DNA of 64,000 bases from Gracilibacillus boraciitolerans JCM 21714 (GCF_000521485.1 NZ_BAVS01000003.1:62001-126000); one strand, 5' to 3'. Numbered from the stretch's first letter, positions 39,959-50,950 are shown. A program made the numbers and translations. Notes: a model not told the origin generated them from the sequence alone.

Positions 39959-40758
39959 TATATAAGTCCCCCCCTTAACTTTCCGCTTATATAATCAATA
40001 ATGACAACAACAATGAAAACAATAATGATGATGGTACTGACAGCGGGATAATTCATGAAATTAATTTCCTTATTTAACAATTGTCCAATACCACCTGCGC
40101 CAACAAGTCCAAGAACCAAAGATGCACGGATATTGATTTCAAAAACATATAAACTAAATGAAATAAACTGTGGCAGAACTTGCGGGATAATTGCAAAACT
40201 AATCGTTTGCAGACCATTCCCTCCTGAGGCCCGAATCGCCTCGGTAGGATTCATATCAATTGTCTCAATTACTTCACTCATTAATTTCACTAGAATGCCT
40301 ACTGCAAATATAATAAGCGCCATAATCCCTGAAAAAGCACCAATACCAAATAGTCCAACAAAAACAACCGCTAAGATAATATCGGGAACGGTTCTCACAA
40401 TATTTAACAGGAAACGCATCAATTGATAAATCCATGTATTGGTTGTTACATTATTAGCTGTCAGTAATGAGAAAGGAATACTAATAATAACAGCAATAGT
40501 AGTGGCGATAATCGCCATATGTATGGTTTCGAAAAGCTTTGGCCAGACTTGATTCACATAGCTCCAATCAGGTGGAAAGAAGTCACCAACAAGCCCAAAT
40601 ACATTAGGAACCTTCATGAAAAAATCAATGATAAATGATTCGGTTTTGATCGAACTTAGTAAATAAAAACTAATAACTACAATGAGAGCCAGGCTGATGA
40701 TCAGCTTCGTTTTAAAAGGATAGAGGCCTTTTGGTACATAGGAAGACGATTTATTCAA
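39958..40758 (-). CDS. phnE1: Phosphonate/phosphite-type ABC permease, first PhnE
   Basis: About 266 residues, intact. Landmarks are FETIHMAIIATTIAVIISIPFSL, NIVRTVPDIILAVVFVGLFG and VLPQFISFSLYVFEINIRAS followed by LVLGLVGAGGIG. The likely start is TTG at 40758 ([11 protein letters not shown]), eight bases after GAGGAGG and overlapping the end of phnC. A longer in-frame reading upstream overlaps phnC too far to be real. It forms a heterodimeric channel with phnE2. Confidence 0.87.
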   Translation of the reverse strand: MNKSSSYVPKGLYPFKTKLIISLALIVVISFYLLSSIKTESFIIDFFMKVPNVFGLVGDFFPPDWSYVNQVWPKLFETIHMAIIATTIAVIISIPFSLLTANNVTTNTWIYQLMRFLLNIVRTVPDIILAVVFVGLFGIGAFSGIMALIIFAVGILVKLMSEVIETIDMNPTEAIRASGGNGLQTISFAIIPQVLPQFISFSLYVFEINIRASLVLGLVGAGGIGQLLNKEINFMNYPAVSTIIIIVFIVVVIIDYISGKLRGGLI

Positions 40759-41529
40759 CTTCTTCGCCTCCTCGACGATCCTCATCTCGGATAGAACGGC
40801 CATAAATTTCTTCAAATGTTTGCTCCGTTACTTCACTTGCCGGTCCATCAAAGACAACTTCTCCATCACGCATACCGATAATCCGGTCCGCTACTCCATC
40901 GCCATATCAATAAAGTGTAAGTTAACAATCGTTGTAATGTTATCTTCCTGATTGATTTGTTTTAAATACTTCATGACTTGATGTGAGGTTGGAGGATCTA
41001 AACTTGCTACAGGTTCATCGGCTAATATTAACTTTGGTTTTTGGGTCAAGACACGTGCGATACTGACTCGTTGCTGTTGACCACCACTTAATTCGTCTGC
41101 ACGATTATAAAGCTTTTCTTCAATATTGACACGTTTTAAATTCTCATATGCTAACAGTTTGTCCTCTTTAGAAAAAATGTTTAAAATGCTTTTAAAGGTA
41201 CCCGTGTAACCTAATCTTCCAGAGATGACATTTTTTATAACAGTAGAACGTTTTACTAAGTTATAGCTTTGAAAGATCATTCCTATTTTAGTTCGTAGTC
41301 TTCTTAAATCTTTTCCTTTTAACTTAAGAATATCTTCATTTTCCACTAATAATGCTCCATTGGTAGGTGTAACCAAACGATTTATACTTCGAATAAAGGT
41401 GGATTTACCAGCGCCGGATAAGCCGACAATGACAACAAATTCCCCCCCTTCATTTATTTTTATATTTATATTTCTAAGTCCTTCTGTTCCGTTTGGGTAT
41501 ATAAGTGAGAGCTCTCTAAATTCTATCAA
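40751..41529 (-). CDS. phnC: Phosphonate-type ABC transporter ATP-binding protein (frameshifted)
   Basis: About 260 residues. Walker A is GLSGAGKST, signature [13 protein letters not shown], Walker [13 protein letters not shown], followed by the PhnC-typical [18 protein letters not shown]. One base is missing near 40891; restoring it joins MAMEY to [17 protein letters not shown] and extends to the stop at 40751-40753, overlapping the phnE1 TTG. The start is probably TTG 41529 ([14 protein letters not shown]). The upstream C/G run at 41539-41546 makes the ribosome site hard to judge. The Q-loop region [10 protein letters not shown] is normal. Confidence 0.87.
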
Positions 41530-41563
41530 TACTCCTGGCCCCCCCTTTCTGTCATATGGAAAT

Positions 41564-41585
41564 AGGAGAGAGCATGCTCTCTCCT
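41564..41585 (-). repeat. Perfect 22-bp palindrome between phnD and phnC
   Basis: AGGAGAGAGCA and its exact reverse complement abut with no loop, 20 bases behind the phnD stop. There is no T-tail, so it is more likely an mRNA-stabilising or processing hairpin that raises binding-protein output than a terminator. Confidence 0.6.
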
Positions 41586-41605
41586 GTTTAACCATTATTT
41601 AATAA

Positions 41606-42589
41606 TTAGTCTAGACTGATGCTGTCACCAAATTTATTGTAAGTTTCTCTTACAATTTCGTATTCACTATCTTCTGCTTCGATGATCGCATCCCAGTTGT
41701 AAACCTCATTCATAATTTTGATCATTCCGTCATCATCGTTAAAGCTTAAGAAGGCGTCCTTAATGCTTTGGACAAGTTCATCACTTAACTCTTCTGTGAC
41801 AGAAATGGTATCGTTAGGAATTTCTTCGGTGTGGCCAAGGATTCTTGTTTTCTCCATAATGTCTGGATAATCTTCTTCTAAGCTAGTACGTACATCATCA
41901 AAGGTTGTTGCCACATCTGCATTGCCTTCGTATACTTCAATCGCTGAGTTATCGTGACCACCAGTTTGATATGCTTCTGAGAAGAATTCCGTTTCTGGAT
42001 TTTCTACGTCAAATTCATCCATGATTTGTGCAGCAGGGAATAAATAACCACTTGTTGAGGTTGGATCACCATATGCCCATACAGCACCTTCAAGATCTGC
42101 TAATTCCTGATAGTCAGAATCGGCACTAACAATATATTGCGCTACATATGTACCACTTCCAAAGCGCTCAGATTTCAAAAGAACTTCTACATTATGCTTA
42201 TCATTTGCCAATACATATGCAAAGGCAGGAATAAAACCAATTTGTACTTCATTTGTTCCCATTGCTTCTACTAAAGCAGTATAGTTTGTCATTACTTTAC
42301 CTTCGACAGGAACACCTAATTCTTCTGACAATTTATCAGCTAAAGGTTTCACTGTATCTGCAATCTTGTCAGAATCCTGGGAAGGAACGAACCCCATGAT
42401 GATTTCCTCAGGCATGTCAGTTGCTTCATTCGCCTCTGCATCATTCGTATTTTCTGCTTCCTCGTTTGTATTCTCTGTTGTATCTGTTTCAGTATCCTCG
42501 CCGCTTCCGTTTGTATCTTCGCTTGAACCACAAGCTGCAATAACAAACATGCTTAATAGTGTTACCATTAAAAGTACTAGTTTTTTCAT
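41606..42589 (-). CDS. phnD: Phosphate/phosphite/phosphonate-binding lipoprotein
   Basis: About 327 residues. The signal peptide MKKLVLLMVTLLSMFVIAAC has its lipobox Cys, then an acidic linker rich in Asp, Glu, Thr and Asn, common in halotolerant surface proteins. The binding domain is PhnD-like: IIMGFVPSQDSDKIADTVKPLAD (in parts), PVEGKVMTNYTALVEAMGTNEVQIGFIPAFAYVLA (in parts), DPTSTSGYLFPAAQI, HDNSAIEVYEGNADVATTFDD. ATG 42589 follows GGGGGAAAGATCG. It is first in the phnDCEE operon. The 291-bp gap behind its start (42590-42880) shows nothing recognisable. Confidence 0.9.
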   Translation of the reverse strand: MKKLVLLMVTLLSMFVIAACGSSEDTNGSGEDTETDTTENTNEEAENTNDAEANEATDMPEEIIMGFVPSQDSDKIADTVKPLADKLSEELGVPVEGKVMTNYTALVEAMGTNEVQIGFIPAFAYVLANDKHNVEVLLKSERFGSGTYVAQYIVSADSDYQELADLEGAVWAYGDPTSTSGYLFPAAQIMDEFDVENPETEFFSEAYQTGGHDNSAIEVYEGNADVATTFDDVRTSLEEDYPDIMEKTRILGHTEEIPNDTISVTEELSDELVQSIKDAFLSFNDDDGMIKIMNEVYNWDAIIEAEDSEYEIVRETYNKFGDSISLD

Positions 42590-42880
42590 CGATCTTTCCC
42601 CCTTGGAAATTTTTGTGTGATACAAGTTCATTATCTATCGAACAATTAATAAAATCTATGAGAATGATAACAATACTAACAGGCTCTTTTCATCGTTCTA
42701 TAGATTGTCTCTTGCAACGTCAATATATATCGAATAGATAGAAAAATCCATACAATTTACCAAGATAATACAATTTTATAACTACATTTACAAAATTTAC
42801 ATAAGCTTAATACGGATAAATGGAGTAACCGTTTTTAGTTAGATATAATAGAAACTATGAAGATAAGATGGAGGCAAACA

Positions 42881-44608
42881 ATGCGAATTATTATTAACTA
42901 TGCAGATACCTATCGAAAATCAGTGATGATTGCTTTATTGTTAATGATCGTGGAACTAATAGTGGAGATAATTCAGCCTGTTATCATGGCTAAATTAATA
43001 GATGACGGCATTATTGCAGAAGATATGTCGATCATTTATTTGTATGGTGCGATTCTCTTAGGTATTACTATATTAGCCTTTGCGGCGGGTATTGTAAGCT
43101 CGTTCTTTGCAGCAGAAGTAAGCCAGGGAGTTGGACATGATTTGCGTCAGGATATGTTTCGTAATATTCAAATGTTTTCGGCAATGAAGATTCAACAATT
43201 TGCAACCTCGACATTGCTGACCAGGATGACAAATGATGTTACTCAGGTTCAAAATCTGTTATTTGCCTTTATGCGGATTATGTTGCGCGCTCCGCTATTT
43301 ATTATCTTTGGCGTTATTATGTCGTTTACTTTAAACGTTTCGTTAGCTATGATTCTGTTAGCTACCATTCCTGTGTTGATGGTGGTGATGTTTTGGCTAT
43401 TAATAAGAGGCATGAAGTTATTTCGACAAGTTCAGGAACGAATTGATCGGATCAACAAAGTGATTAGAGAAAACCTATTAGCTATTAAACTTGTAAAAGC
43501 CTTTGACCGTATCCGATTTGAAAACAAACGATTCTCCCGCGTTAACACTAGTCTTAAGGATAAAAATAAACAGGCTTTATGGGTGATGGAGTTGGTAATG
43601 CCGGTTGTTATGCTGATCATGAATATAGCATTGATTGGGTTACTATGGTTTGGTTTTATTGAATTAGAAACGGGTACCGCTCAAGCGGGTGAAGTTGTTG
43701 CCATTATTAATTATGCGACAAGAATGTTAGCCTCTTTAGGCGTTTTTTCCTTCTTATTAATGAGTCTTTCGCGAGGCAGAGCTTCAGCGAAACGAATTCA
43801 GGATGTGTTAGAACAGTCTGTAGATGACGAGGTGGACATCCAGCAAGATAGGGGGGGAATGGTAAAAGGTGATGTCCAATTTAAACAAGTCTCTTTCCAT
43901 TATCCTCAGACAAAACACAAAGTATTAGAGAATATAAATTTTCAAGTGAAATCAGGTGAAAAGATAGGTATTTTAGGTGAAACAGGATCTGGAAAGACGA
44001 CACTGTTACATCTCATACCCTATTTATATCATCCTAGTGCAGGGAATATCTATATAGATGGCTCTAAAATAGAGGAAGTAGGTAATAAAATTCGACGTGA
44101 TGTAACACTGGTTCCTCAAGAGGGATTCCTGTTTTCTGGCACGATCAAAGATAATATCACATGGGGGGGGAATGAACATCTATCAATCGAACAAGCGGAG
44201 CAAGTGGCGAAAGAGGCCCAACTGCATGAATTTATTATGACATTACCGAATAAATATCAAACCATAATTGGCCAAAGAGGAGTCAATTTATCCGGTGGAC
44301 AAAAACAGCGATTATCGATTGCAAGAGCGTTAGCGGATGATCCGAAAATCCTATTATTAGATGATAGTACCAGTGCACTTGATGCCACAACAGAAATGCG
44401 TGTGCTAGAAGCAATTAACAGGAGGGAATGCACCACCTTTATTGTGTCCCAAAAAATAAGTACCGTATTGGATGCGGATCAGATCATTGTATTGGAAAAG
44501 GGTCGTATAGTCGGTATAGGCAAACATGATCAATTGGTGCGATCAAATCTACTTTATCAAAAAATGTGGCAATCGCAGCAAAAGGAAGAGGTGATACTTG
44601 ATGCGTGA
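42881..44608 (+). CDS. ABC exporter, first half of a heterodimer (degenerate Walker B)
   Basis: About 575 residues. An N-terminal six-helix exporter domain (ALLLMIVELIVEIIQPVIMA, SFFAAEVSQGVGHDLR) is followed by a nucleotide-binding domain with Walker A GETGSGKTT, signature LSGGQKQR, and Walker B ILLLDDSTSALD. The catalytic Glu after Walker B is replaced by Asp, as in one partner of heterodimeric multidrug exporters (YfiBC/BmrCD/LmrCD type). Start ATG 42881 is seven bases after GGAGG. G7/G8 runs near 43851 and 44162 are in frame but likely carry extra Gly. It overlaps the partner by eight bases. Confidence 0.87.
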   Translation: MRIIINYADTYRKSVMIALLLMIVELIVEIIQPVIMAKLIDDGIIAEDMSIIYLYGAILLGITILAFAAGIVSSFFAAEVSQGVGHDLRQDMFRNIQMFSAMKIQQFATSTLLTRMTNDVTQVQNLLFAFMRIMLRAPLFIIFGVIMSFTLNVSLAMILLATIPVLMVVMFWLLIRGMKLFRQVQERIDRINKVIRENLLAIKLVKAFDRIRFENKRFSRVNTSLKDKNKQALWVMELVMPVVMLIMNIALIGLLWFGFIELETGTAQAGEVVAIINYATRMLASLGVFSFLLMSLSRGRASAKRIQDVLEQSVDDEVDIQQDRGGMVKGDVQFKQVSFHYPQTKHKVLENINFQVKSGEKIGILGETGSGKTTLLHLIPYLYHPSAGNIYIDGSKIEEVGNKIRRDVTLVPQEGFLFSGTIKDNITWGGNEHLSIEQAEQVAKEAQLHEFIMTLPNKYQTIIGQRGVNLSGGQKQRLSIARALADDPKILLLDDSTSALDATTEMRVLEAINRRECTTFIVSQKISTVLDADQIIVLEKGRIVGIGKHDQLVRSNLLYQKMWQSQQKEEVILDA

Positions 44609-46424
44609 TAACATAACAGAAGTAAAAGTGCCTCAGCCACCATCAAGACACCATTCACCAGTGGGTAAAAAACCAAAAGTGAAAAATCTTCGTGGAACAC
44701 TTTTGCGAATATGGGGTTATTTGCAGGCTGATAAGGTAATGCTGTGGATTGTGTTAGGAATGGTGATCATTAGTTCAGCGTTATCTTTATTAGGACCGTA
44801 TCTTATTGGTGCAGCAGTAGATGTCATGACAGGCAGACAATTTTTCCTTTCTTTTACGACGATTTTAATTATGATAAGTGTGGTATTTATTCTTCACTCC
44901 ATAACGCTTGCCTTACAAAATTATTGGATGATTAATGTTTCGCAACATACGGTTTATGCCATGAGAAAGGATTTATTTGAGCATGTTTTACAACTGCCAG
45001 TCCTTCGATTTCAACAATCACAAAGCGGGGATTTAATGAGTCGTCTCACAAATGATATCGAAAATGTTAGTCGTACTCTTAATACTGCTGTCATTCAATT
45101 GTCTACAAGTATATTAACATTAATCGGAACGGTAGTAGTGATGATTTGGTTAAGTCCTGTACTGACATTGCTGACGGTAACGATCGTACCTTTAATGTAT
45201 TTTGGTATGAAGTGGATTACCAAAAGAACAGGTCATTATTTTAAAGAGCAACAGCGAGAGCTTGGTAAAATGACTGGATTCTGGAAGAAACACTATCAGC
45301 CATTCCATGGTGAAGCTTTTTCACCAGGAGCACCGCGTTATAGAACAATACCGTACACATAATGAACAACTAAAGAAGGTTGGCTATTGGGCTCAGGTTT
45401 ATTCGGGTTTTATTCCTAAATTAATGAACAGTTTAAATAATTTTAGCTTTGCGATTATTGTTGGGGGGGTAGGTGGATGGATCGTCTTATCCACGAATGC
45501 TACTTCCATTACTATAGGTGTTTTGGTCGCTTTTACTACTTATTCACGACAATTCACAAGACCATTAAATGATTTGGCTAATCAATTTAATACAATTCTG
45601 TCAGCAGTAGCTGGGGCAGAGCGGGCATTTGAAGTTATGGATCAAGAAGAAGAGGAAGTCGATAAAAGCAAAAGAAACGTCAAGCAAGTGAAAGGAGATA
45701 TTGTTTTTAATAATGTTTCTTTTTCATATAATGAAGAGGAGCACGTCTTACATCATATATCTTTCCATGTAAAACCAGGTCAATCTGTTGCGCTCGTTGG
45801 ACCAACTGGTGCAGGGAAGACTACCATTATTTCATTACTTGCACGTTTTTTCAAGGAAGATGATGGTGATATTTTATTAGATGGCCAGTCGATGAACTTA
45901 TTATCCAGCAGCAGTATTCGCAGTCACTTAGGAATGGTCTTGCAGGATTCTTATTTGTTTGAAACGACGATTAGGGAAAATATTCGATATGGTAAATTAG
46001 ATGCTACCGATCAGGAAGTGGAAGAAATCGCAAAACTTGCGAATGCTCATTCTTTTATTGAAGATTTACCTGAACAATATGATACATTGATAAAAGGGAA
46101 TGGCCAAGCATTAGTCAAGGACAACGCCAATTAATTGCAATAGCAAGAGCCATGCTTACTAATCCAGCCATATTGATATTAGATGAAGCAACCAGCAGTA
46201 TTGATACCATAACGGAAATTAAAATTACCGAAGCACTAGAAACGCTTATGAAGGGGGGGAAGACAAGTTTTGTGATTGCACATCGCTTGAATACGATAAA
46301 GAAGGCTGATATCATACTTGTTCTAGATGAAGGAAAAATAATTGAAAAAGGTAATCACTCGTCATTGATGAAAGAAAAAGGTTTTTATGCTAATCTTGTG
46401 GCAACACAAGCAGGGAATAAGTGA
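44601..46424 (+). CDS. ABC exporter, second half of the heterodimer (frameshifted three times)
   Basis: About 608 residues. A charged N-terminal tail precedes the exporter membrane domain ([26 protein letters not shown], in parts) and a canonical nucleotide-binding domain: Walker [10 protein letters not shown], Walker [13 protein letters not shown] with the catalytic Glu. Single bases are missing near 45281, 45307 (restored: [22 protein letters not shown]) and 46113 (restored: [18 protein letters not shown]). The signature is the less usual ALSQGQ. Extra Gly are likely from G-runs near 45461 and 46254. Start ATG 44601 follows GAGGTG. It works with the preceding gene, probably in drug or lipid export. 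Confidence 0.85.
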
Positions 46425-46498
46425 TCGATCATATAGTTTTTATACGTTTTGAATATACTATCATACAGAATCAGATATACGGCATGGAGGTGGAATTA

Positions 46499-48869
46499 GT
46501 GACAGAGGGAAAAAAAGAAAAAGATTGGCCACAAGAGAAACAGCGTGTCTTTCGTGTAGTAAAAGAAATAACGAACAAAATATCAAGCTTAAAGTCCCGA
46601 GTGAAGCATTTAAAAGATGATGTCATTGATATTAGACGTGATTTTTGGGAAGATGTCACAGTTAACATAGAAGAAATGGATGATAAATTAGAAACGGAAG
46701 CCAGCATCAAACAGCAGGCAGAATTTCTCTCAGAACGTGAGCGAAGTCATGGCCAAGTAAGTGAGCGTTTGGACATATTGAATCGATTAAGGGAGAAACC
46801 GTATTTCGGAAGAATCGATTTTAAAGAAAACAACGAAGACACAACAGAACCGATTTATATTGGATTAGCTTCAGTAATGGATGAAAATGATGACAATTTC
46901 CTTGTGTATGACTGGCGCGCTCCAATTTCGAGCATGTATTATGATTTTCCGCCCGGTCCTGCAAATTATGACACAATTGAAGGGAATATTTCCGGGGGAA
47001 ATAACATTAAAACGTCAATATATGATCCAAAATGGTGAATTAAAGGGAATGTTTGATACAGGCTTAACAATAGGAGATCATTTATTACAATCCGTATTAG
47101 GTAATCAAGCAAATACAAAAATGAAAAGTATCGTTTCGACCATACAGAGAGAGCAAAATCAAATTATTCGTAATGAGAAGTCAAACGTATTAATTGTTCA
47201 AGGCGTTGCTGGGAGTGGTAAGACATCAGCAGCATTGCAGCGTGTCGCCTATTTATTGTACCGTTACCGTGAAACGTTAACGTCAGAGCAGATTGTACTT
47301 TTTTCACCTAATCCGTTATTTAATAGCTATGTGGCGACCGTTTTACCTGAACTTGGTGAAGATAATATGCAACAAATGACATTTTATCAATATTTACATC
47401 GTCAGCTAGATGATAGTTTTCGATTGGAAACCCCATTTGAACAAATGGAGTTTTTTTTACAAAAGAAAGATGAAAACTATCAAGCAAGGGTAGAAGCGAT
47501 GCACTATAAAGCTAGTCTCGCTTATAAGGAAGTAATCGATCATTTCTTAACAAAGCTAGCTAATAATAGATTGGTGTTTCGGAACATAACATTTAGAGGA
47601 GAAACAATCATTCCGAAAGAAACACTAGAAAAATACTTTTATAAAACAGAGCAGGCTTTACCAATACCTGAGCGTTTAGAAAAGGTTTCGAACTGGATTC
47701 TATATCAATTTAAGAAATTAGAACATATGGAACGAGAAAAAGACTGGGTCTTAGAGGAAAGTGAATTATTAGATAAAGCAGATTATGTAGATGTTCATGA
47801 TACCTTACAGGAAGAGAATCGTTTTTCGGAGGATACCTTTGATGACTATGATCGGGAGGAAGAGTTGCTTCGTAAGCGAATCGTAGCATGGAAACTGCGT
47901 CCTCTCCGCAAAAAGGTGCAACAGCTTTCGTTTGTAGATCCTTTAAAAACATTTCGTTTATTATTTTCAGATATGGAATGGGTCGATGATCAAGAGGATA
48001 AATTGCCACCACAATGGCAGGATATTTGTCGGATTACTGATGAAAACTTAAAGAACAAATATTTAACATGGGAGGATGCTCCAGCCTATATTTATTATGA
48101 AAAAAACATTTTAGGATTTGATGCCCAAAGAACGATCCAGCATCTTTTTGTCGATGAAGCACAGGATTATACCCCCCCATTTCAGTTTGCCTTTATGAAG
48201 AAGATGTTCCCGGTAAGCAGAATGACACTATTGGGCGATATTAATCAGGCAATTTATGCCCATGCATTACGGGAAGAAACGTTATTGTCTGAGAAATGGC
48301 AAGAGAAACATGAAAGAATTGTCTTAACCAGAAGCTATCGTTCGACAGAGCCAATTGTAAATTTTACGAAATCGTTTATGACTAATGGCGATTTAATAGA
48401 ACCTTTTGAAAGAGCAGGCAACTTACCTGTCTTATTAGAAGTGGAGCAGCAAGAAATGGCAGACGGAACAATTATAGAACAAATAGAACAATATCAAGAG
48501 AATGGACACGAAACAATTGCTTTAATAGGAAAAACAATGGAAGAATGCCGGTCGATCTATCGTCGACTCCAATCCCGACTGAAACTAGAATTAATGACAC
48601 AGGAAGCACATACTTTTGGTAAAGGAATTGTCGTGATTCCTGCCTATCTTGCTAAAGGAATAGAATTTGATGCTGTGATCATCGCCGATGCTTCTGATCA
48701 GAACTTTCAGGATACTTTAGAGCGCAACTTATTCTATACGGCCTGTACTCGTGCCATGCATGAGCTTTCCTTATTTTCAATTGGCAAACCAAGTCGATTC
48801 ATACAAACCATACCAAAAAAACAATACACACACTACAAAATACATCAAATACTAGTAAACAATGATTAA
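46499..48869 (+). CDS. helD: HelD-type superfamily 1 helicase-like RNA polymerase recycling factor (frameshifted)
   Basis: About 790 residues, close to Bacillus HelD (774). An N-terminal coiled coil (residues about 15-90) is followed by the UvrD-like core. Walker A is VAGSGKTSAALQRVAYLLYR, motif II FVDEAQDYT, motif III LLGDINQAIY, motif IV RSYRSTEPI, motif V YLAKGIEFDAVI. HelD removes RNA polymerase from stalled complexes. The frame breaks at the G5 run 46994-46998; four G give NISGEITLKRQYMIQNG. Start GTG 46499 has GGAGGTG eight bases upstream. C7 near 48173 probably adds a Pro in DYTPPFQF. Confidence 0.87.
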
Positions 48870-48943
48870 AAAAGCAATTTTCAGGGAATGAGACGAGAGG
48901 ACAAGTTCTTTGTCCCAGTGAAAGAAAAAAAGGAGGAATTACT

Positions 48944-49785
48944 TTGGTGAAAAATCTACAATCAACTACAACGTTAAATAATGGGGGGGTGAAAATGCCT
49001 TGGTTTGGCCTGGGTGTGTTTCAAGTAGAAGATGGCGAAGAAGTTTATAACTCAGTGAAATGGGCTCTTGAACATGGCTATAAAAGTATTGACACTGCTG
49101 CTATTTATCAAAATGAAGAAGGTGTAGGAAAAGCTATTAAAGATTCAATAATTCCTCGAGAAGAACTGTTTATAACATCTAAATTATGGAATGCAGACCA
49201 AGCTTATGAGGATGCTATCCAAGCATTTGAGACAAGCTTAGATAAATTGGGATTAGATTACTTGGATCTCTATCTCATTCACTGGCCAGTGCCAGAGCAA
49301 AATAAATATAAAGAAGCATGGAAAGCAATGGAGAAGTTATATAAAGATGGTAAAATTCGTGCGATTGGCGTCAGTAACTTTAAAGAACATCACTTAGAAG
49401 ATTTAATGAAAGATGCTGAAGTAATTCCTACAGTTAACCAAGTTGAATATCATCCACATCTTCAGCAAATAGACTTACATGAATTCTGCAAACAGCATAA
49501 TATTCAGCTTGAAGCATGGTCTCCACTAAAACAGGGACAAGTTTTAACAGATCAAACGTTAGCAGATATTGCAAAACGTCATGAAAAATCGACAGCCAGG
49601 TGATTTTACGTTGGGACTTACAACAAGGTATCATAACGATTCCAAAGTCAGTTAAAAAGCAACGTATTCAAGATAATGCAGATGTGTTTGATTTTGAATT
49701 AACAGAAGAAGAAATGAAGTTAATTGCAAATATGAACAAGGAAGAACGAATCGGACCAGATCCAGATGCTTTTAATAAACGATAA
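48944..49785 (+). CDS. Aldo/keto reductase, YvgN/glyoxal reductase-like (frameshifted)
   Basis: About 280 residues, NADPH-dependent (alpha/beta)8 barrel. Seen are MPWFGLGVFQVEDGEEVYNSV, SIDTAAIYQNEEGVGKAI with the catalytic Asp/Tyr, LFITSKLWNAD with the Lys, LYLIHWPVP with the His, IGVSNFKEHHLEDL, and ITIPKSVKKQRIQDNADVFDF for the cofactor phosphate. One C is missing near 49597; restoring it gives KSTAQVILRWDLQQG. Start TTG 48944, seven bases after GGAGG, or GTG 48947. The G7 run near 48983 may add a Gly. It probably detoxifies methylglyoxal and other aldehydes. Confidence 0.9.
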
Positions 49786-49802
49786 GGAAAAGGTGATGGA
49801 AT

Positions 49803-50312
49803 ATGGACGTAAGATATCCTATTGGAAAATTACAAGTTCCAGAAAAAGTTACATTAGAAAATATTCAAGAATGGCTAAAAGAAATCGAAACTTACACCAT
49901 TCGATTGAGAGATACTGTTGACTCATTAAGTGATGCGGAATTAAGCAGAACATATCGTGATGGTAGCTGGACAGTTCGCCAACTTGTTCATCACATCGCA
50001 GATTCTCAGTTGAACATGTATCAACGTTTGAAGCTGGCTTTAACAGCTGAGAAACCAACTGTACCAGGTTTTGATCAAGAAAAGTGGGCTATTCAACCAG
50101 ATACAAAGCTTCCTGTAGAAAGTTCTATTAAAATGCTAGAAGGTATAAATGAGCGGATCGTTTCTTTAGGGAATAGTTTAACGGAAGAGCAATTAAGTCG
50201 AGCTTTTATTCACCAGAATGAAGGTGAAATAACAGTTGCCAAGAAAGTTGCAAAATTAGCTTGGCATGAAGAGCATCATCTGGCTCATATAAAAATCGCA
50301 TTATCAGAATAA
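49803..50312 (+). CDS. DinB/YfiT-family metal-dependent hydrolase
   Basis: 169 residues, four-helix bundle of the DinB superfamily, YfiT branch: RYPIGKLQVPEKVTLENIQEW, GSWTVRQLVHHIADSQLNMY with the first metal His, KLAWHEEHHLAHI with the other two. YfiT binds nickel or zinc; its substrate is unknown, and related bacillithiol transferases act on thiols. ATG 49803 follows AAAGGTGATGGAAT. It is 17 bases after the aldo/keto reductase and probably cotranscribed. Confidence 0.85.
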   Translation: MDVRYPIGKLQVPEKVTLENIQEWLKEIETYTIRLRDTVDSLSDAELSRTYRDGSWTVRQLVHHIADSQLNMYQRLKLALTAEKPTVPGFDQEKWAIQPDTKLPVESSIKMLEGINERIVSLGNSLTEEQLSRAFIHQNEGEITVAKKVAKLAWHEEHHLAHIKIALSE

Positions 50313-50437
50313 TACAAGATGGATAAAGTAATTACAGAAGGATTTGCCTGTGAAAAATCAGGCTGAAACACTTGCATTCTCCCTCAGAAATGCTTTATCG
50401 TATAGTAGAGATAGAAAATTTCTAGGGGGATTTCGAG

Positions 50438-50677
50438 ATGGCTTTTGTAATTCTTGAACCATGTCAGTCTGAGAAGTCGGGCGAATGTACAACCGTTTGT
50501 CCAGTTGATTGTATTGAAGAAGGTCCAGACCAATTTTATATAGATCCAGATATATGTATTGACTGTGGTGCGTGTAAAGCAGTTTGCCCAGTCGATGCGA
50601 TCGAAGAAGAATATGATCTAACACCAGATCAGGAAGTATATTTAGAAAAAGCAGAAGCATTCTTCGGCAATAATTAA
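50438..50677 (+). CDS. Ferredoxin with two iron-sulphur cluster motifs
   Basis: 79-residue acidic ferredoxin. The N-terminal motif is C-x7-C-x3-C-P-V-D-C and the C-terminal motif CIDCGACKAVCPVDAI is a full 4Fe-4S site. This is the Bacillales type that may hold a 3Fe-4S or 4Fe-4S in the first site. It is a small electron carrier in the cytoplasm, partner unknown. The ribosome site lies in AGGGGGATTTCGAG. A clear terminator follows. Confidence 0.92.
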   Translation: MAFVILEPCQSEKSGECTTVCPVDCIEEGPDQFYIDPDICIDCGACKAVCPVDAIEEEYDLTPDQEVYLEKAEAFFGNN

Positions 50678-50715
50678 TAGAGAGACTGAGATAAAAGTGA
50701 TTTGATTTAAGTAGT

Positions 50716-50770
50716 AGCTGAACGATGATGCGAATTCTCCGATTAGAATTTGTAATCGTTCGGCTTTTTT
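50716..50770 (+). terminator. Terminator after ferredoxin
   Basis: Stem GCTGAACGAT / ATCGTTCGGC (one G-U) with an inner AATTCT/AGAATT pairing, followed by TTTTTT. Confidence 0.75.
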
Positions 50771-50786
50771 GATTGCATAGCAAGAA

Positions 50787-50950
50787 TATAATGCGACATA
50801 ACTCTTGTGACAATTTTGAAATGGTTTTACCTGCTAAGCAGCCGCTCCGGCTGCCCACTTCCCTTTCCGCGGGTTTTCCTCTCAGCTAACTTTGGCAAGC
50901 CAAAGTGGATCTTCGAGTAAAAACATCCCGCAGGAGTGAAAGCGGGCACC
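50787..50950. repeat. Dispersed intergenic repeat, long copy
   Basis: It contains the modules TGCGACATAACT...TTTTGAAAT, CCGCTCCGGCTGCCCACTT, CTTTCCGCGGG, CAGCTAACTTTGGC, AAAGTGGATCTTC and CCCGCAGGAGTGAAAGCGGG. The first modules match 61219-61335 and (reverse) 10548-10616. The latter match 38785-38935. It fills most of the 380-bp gap 50678-51057. It is highly structured and non-coding. Confidence 0.7.

Noticed and set aside
40759-40815. Extended N-terminus of PhnE1
   Set aside because: The extension overlaps phnC and has no ribosome site; TTG 40758 has GAGGAGG at proper distance.
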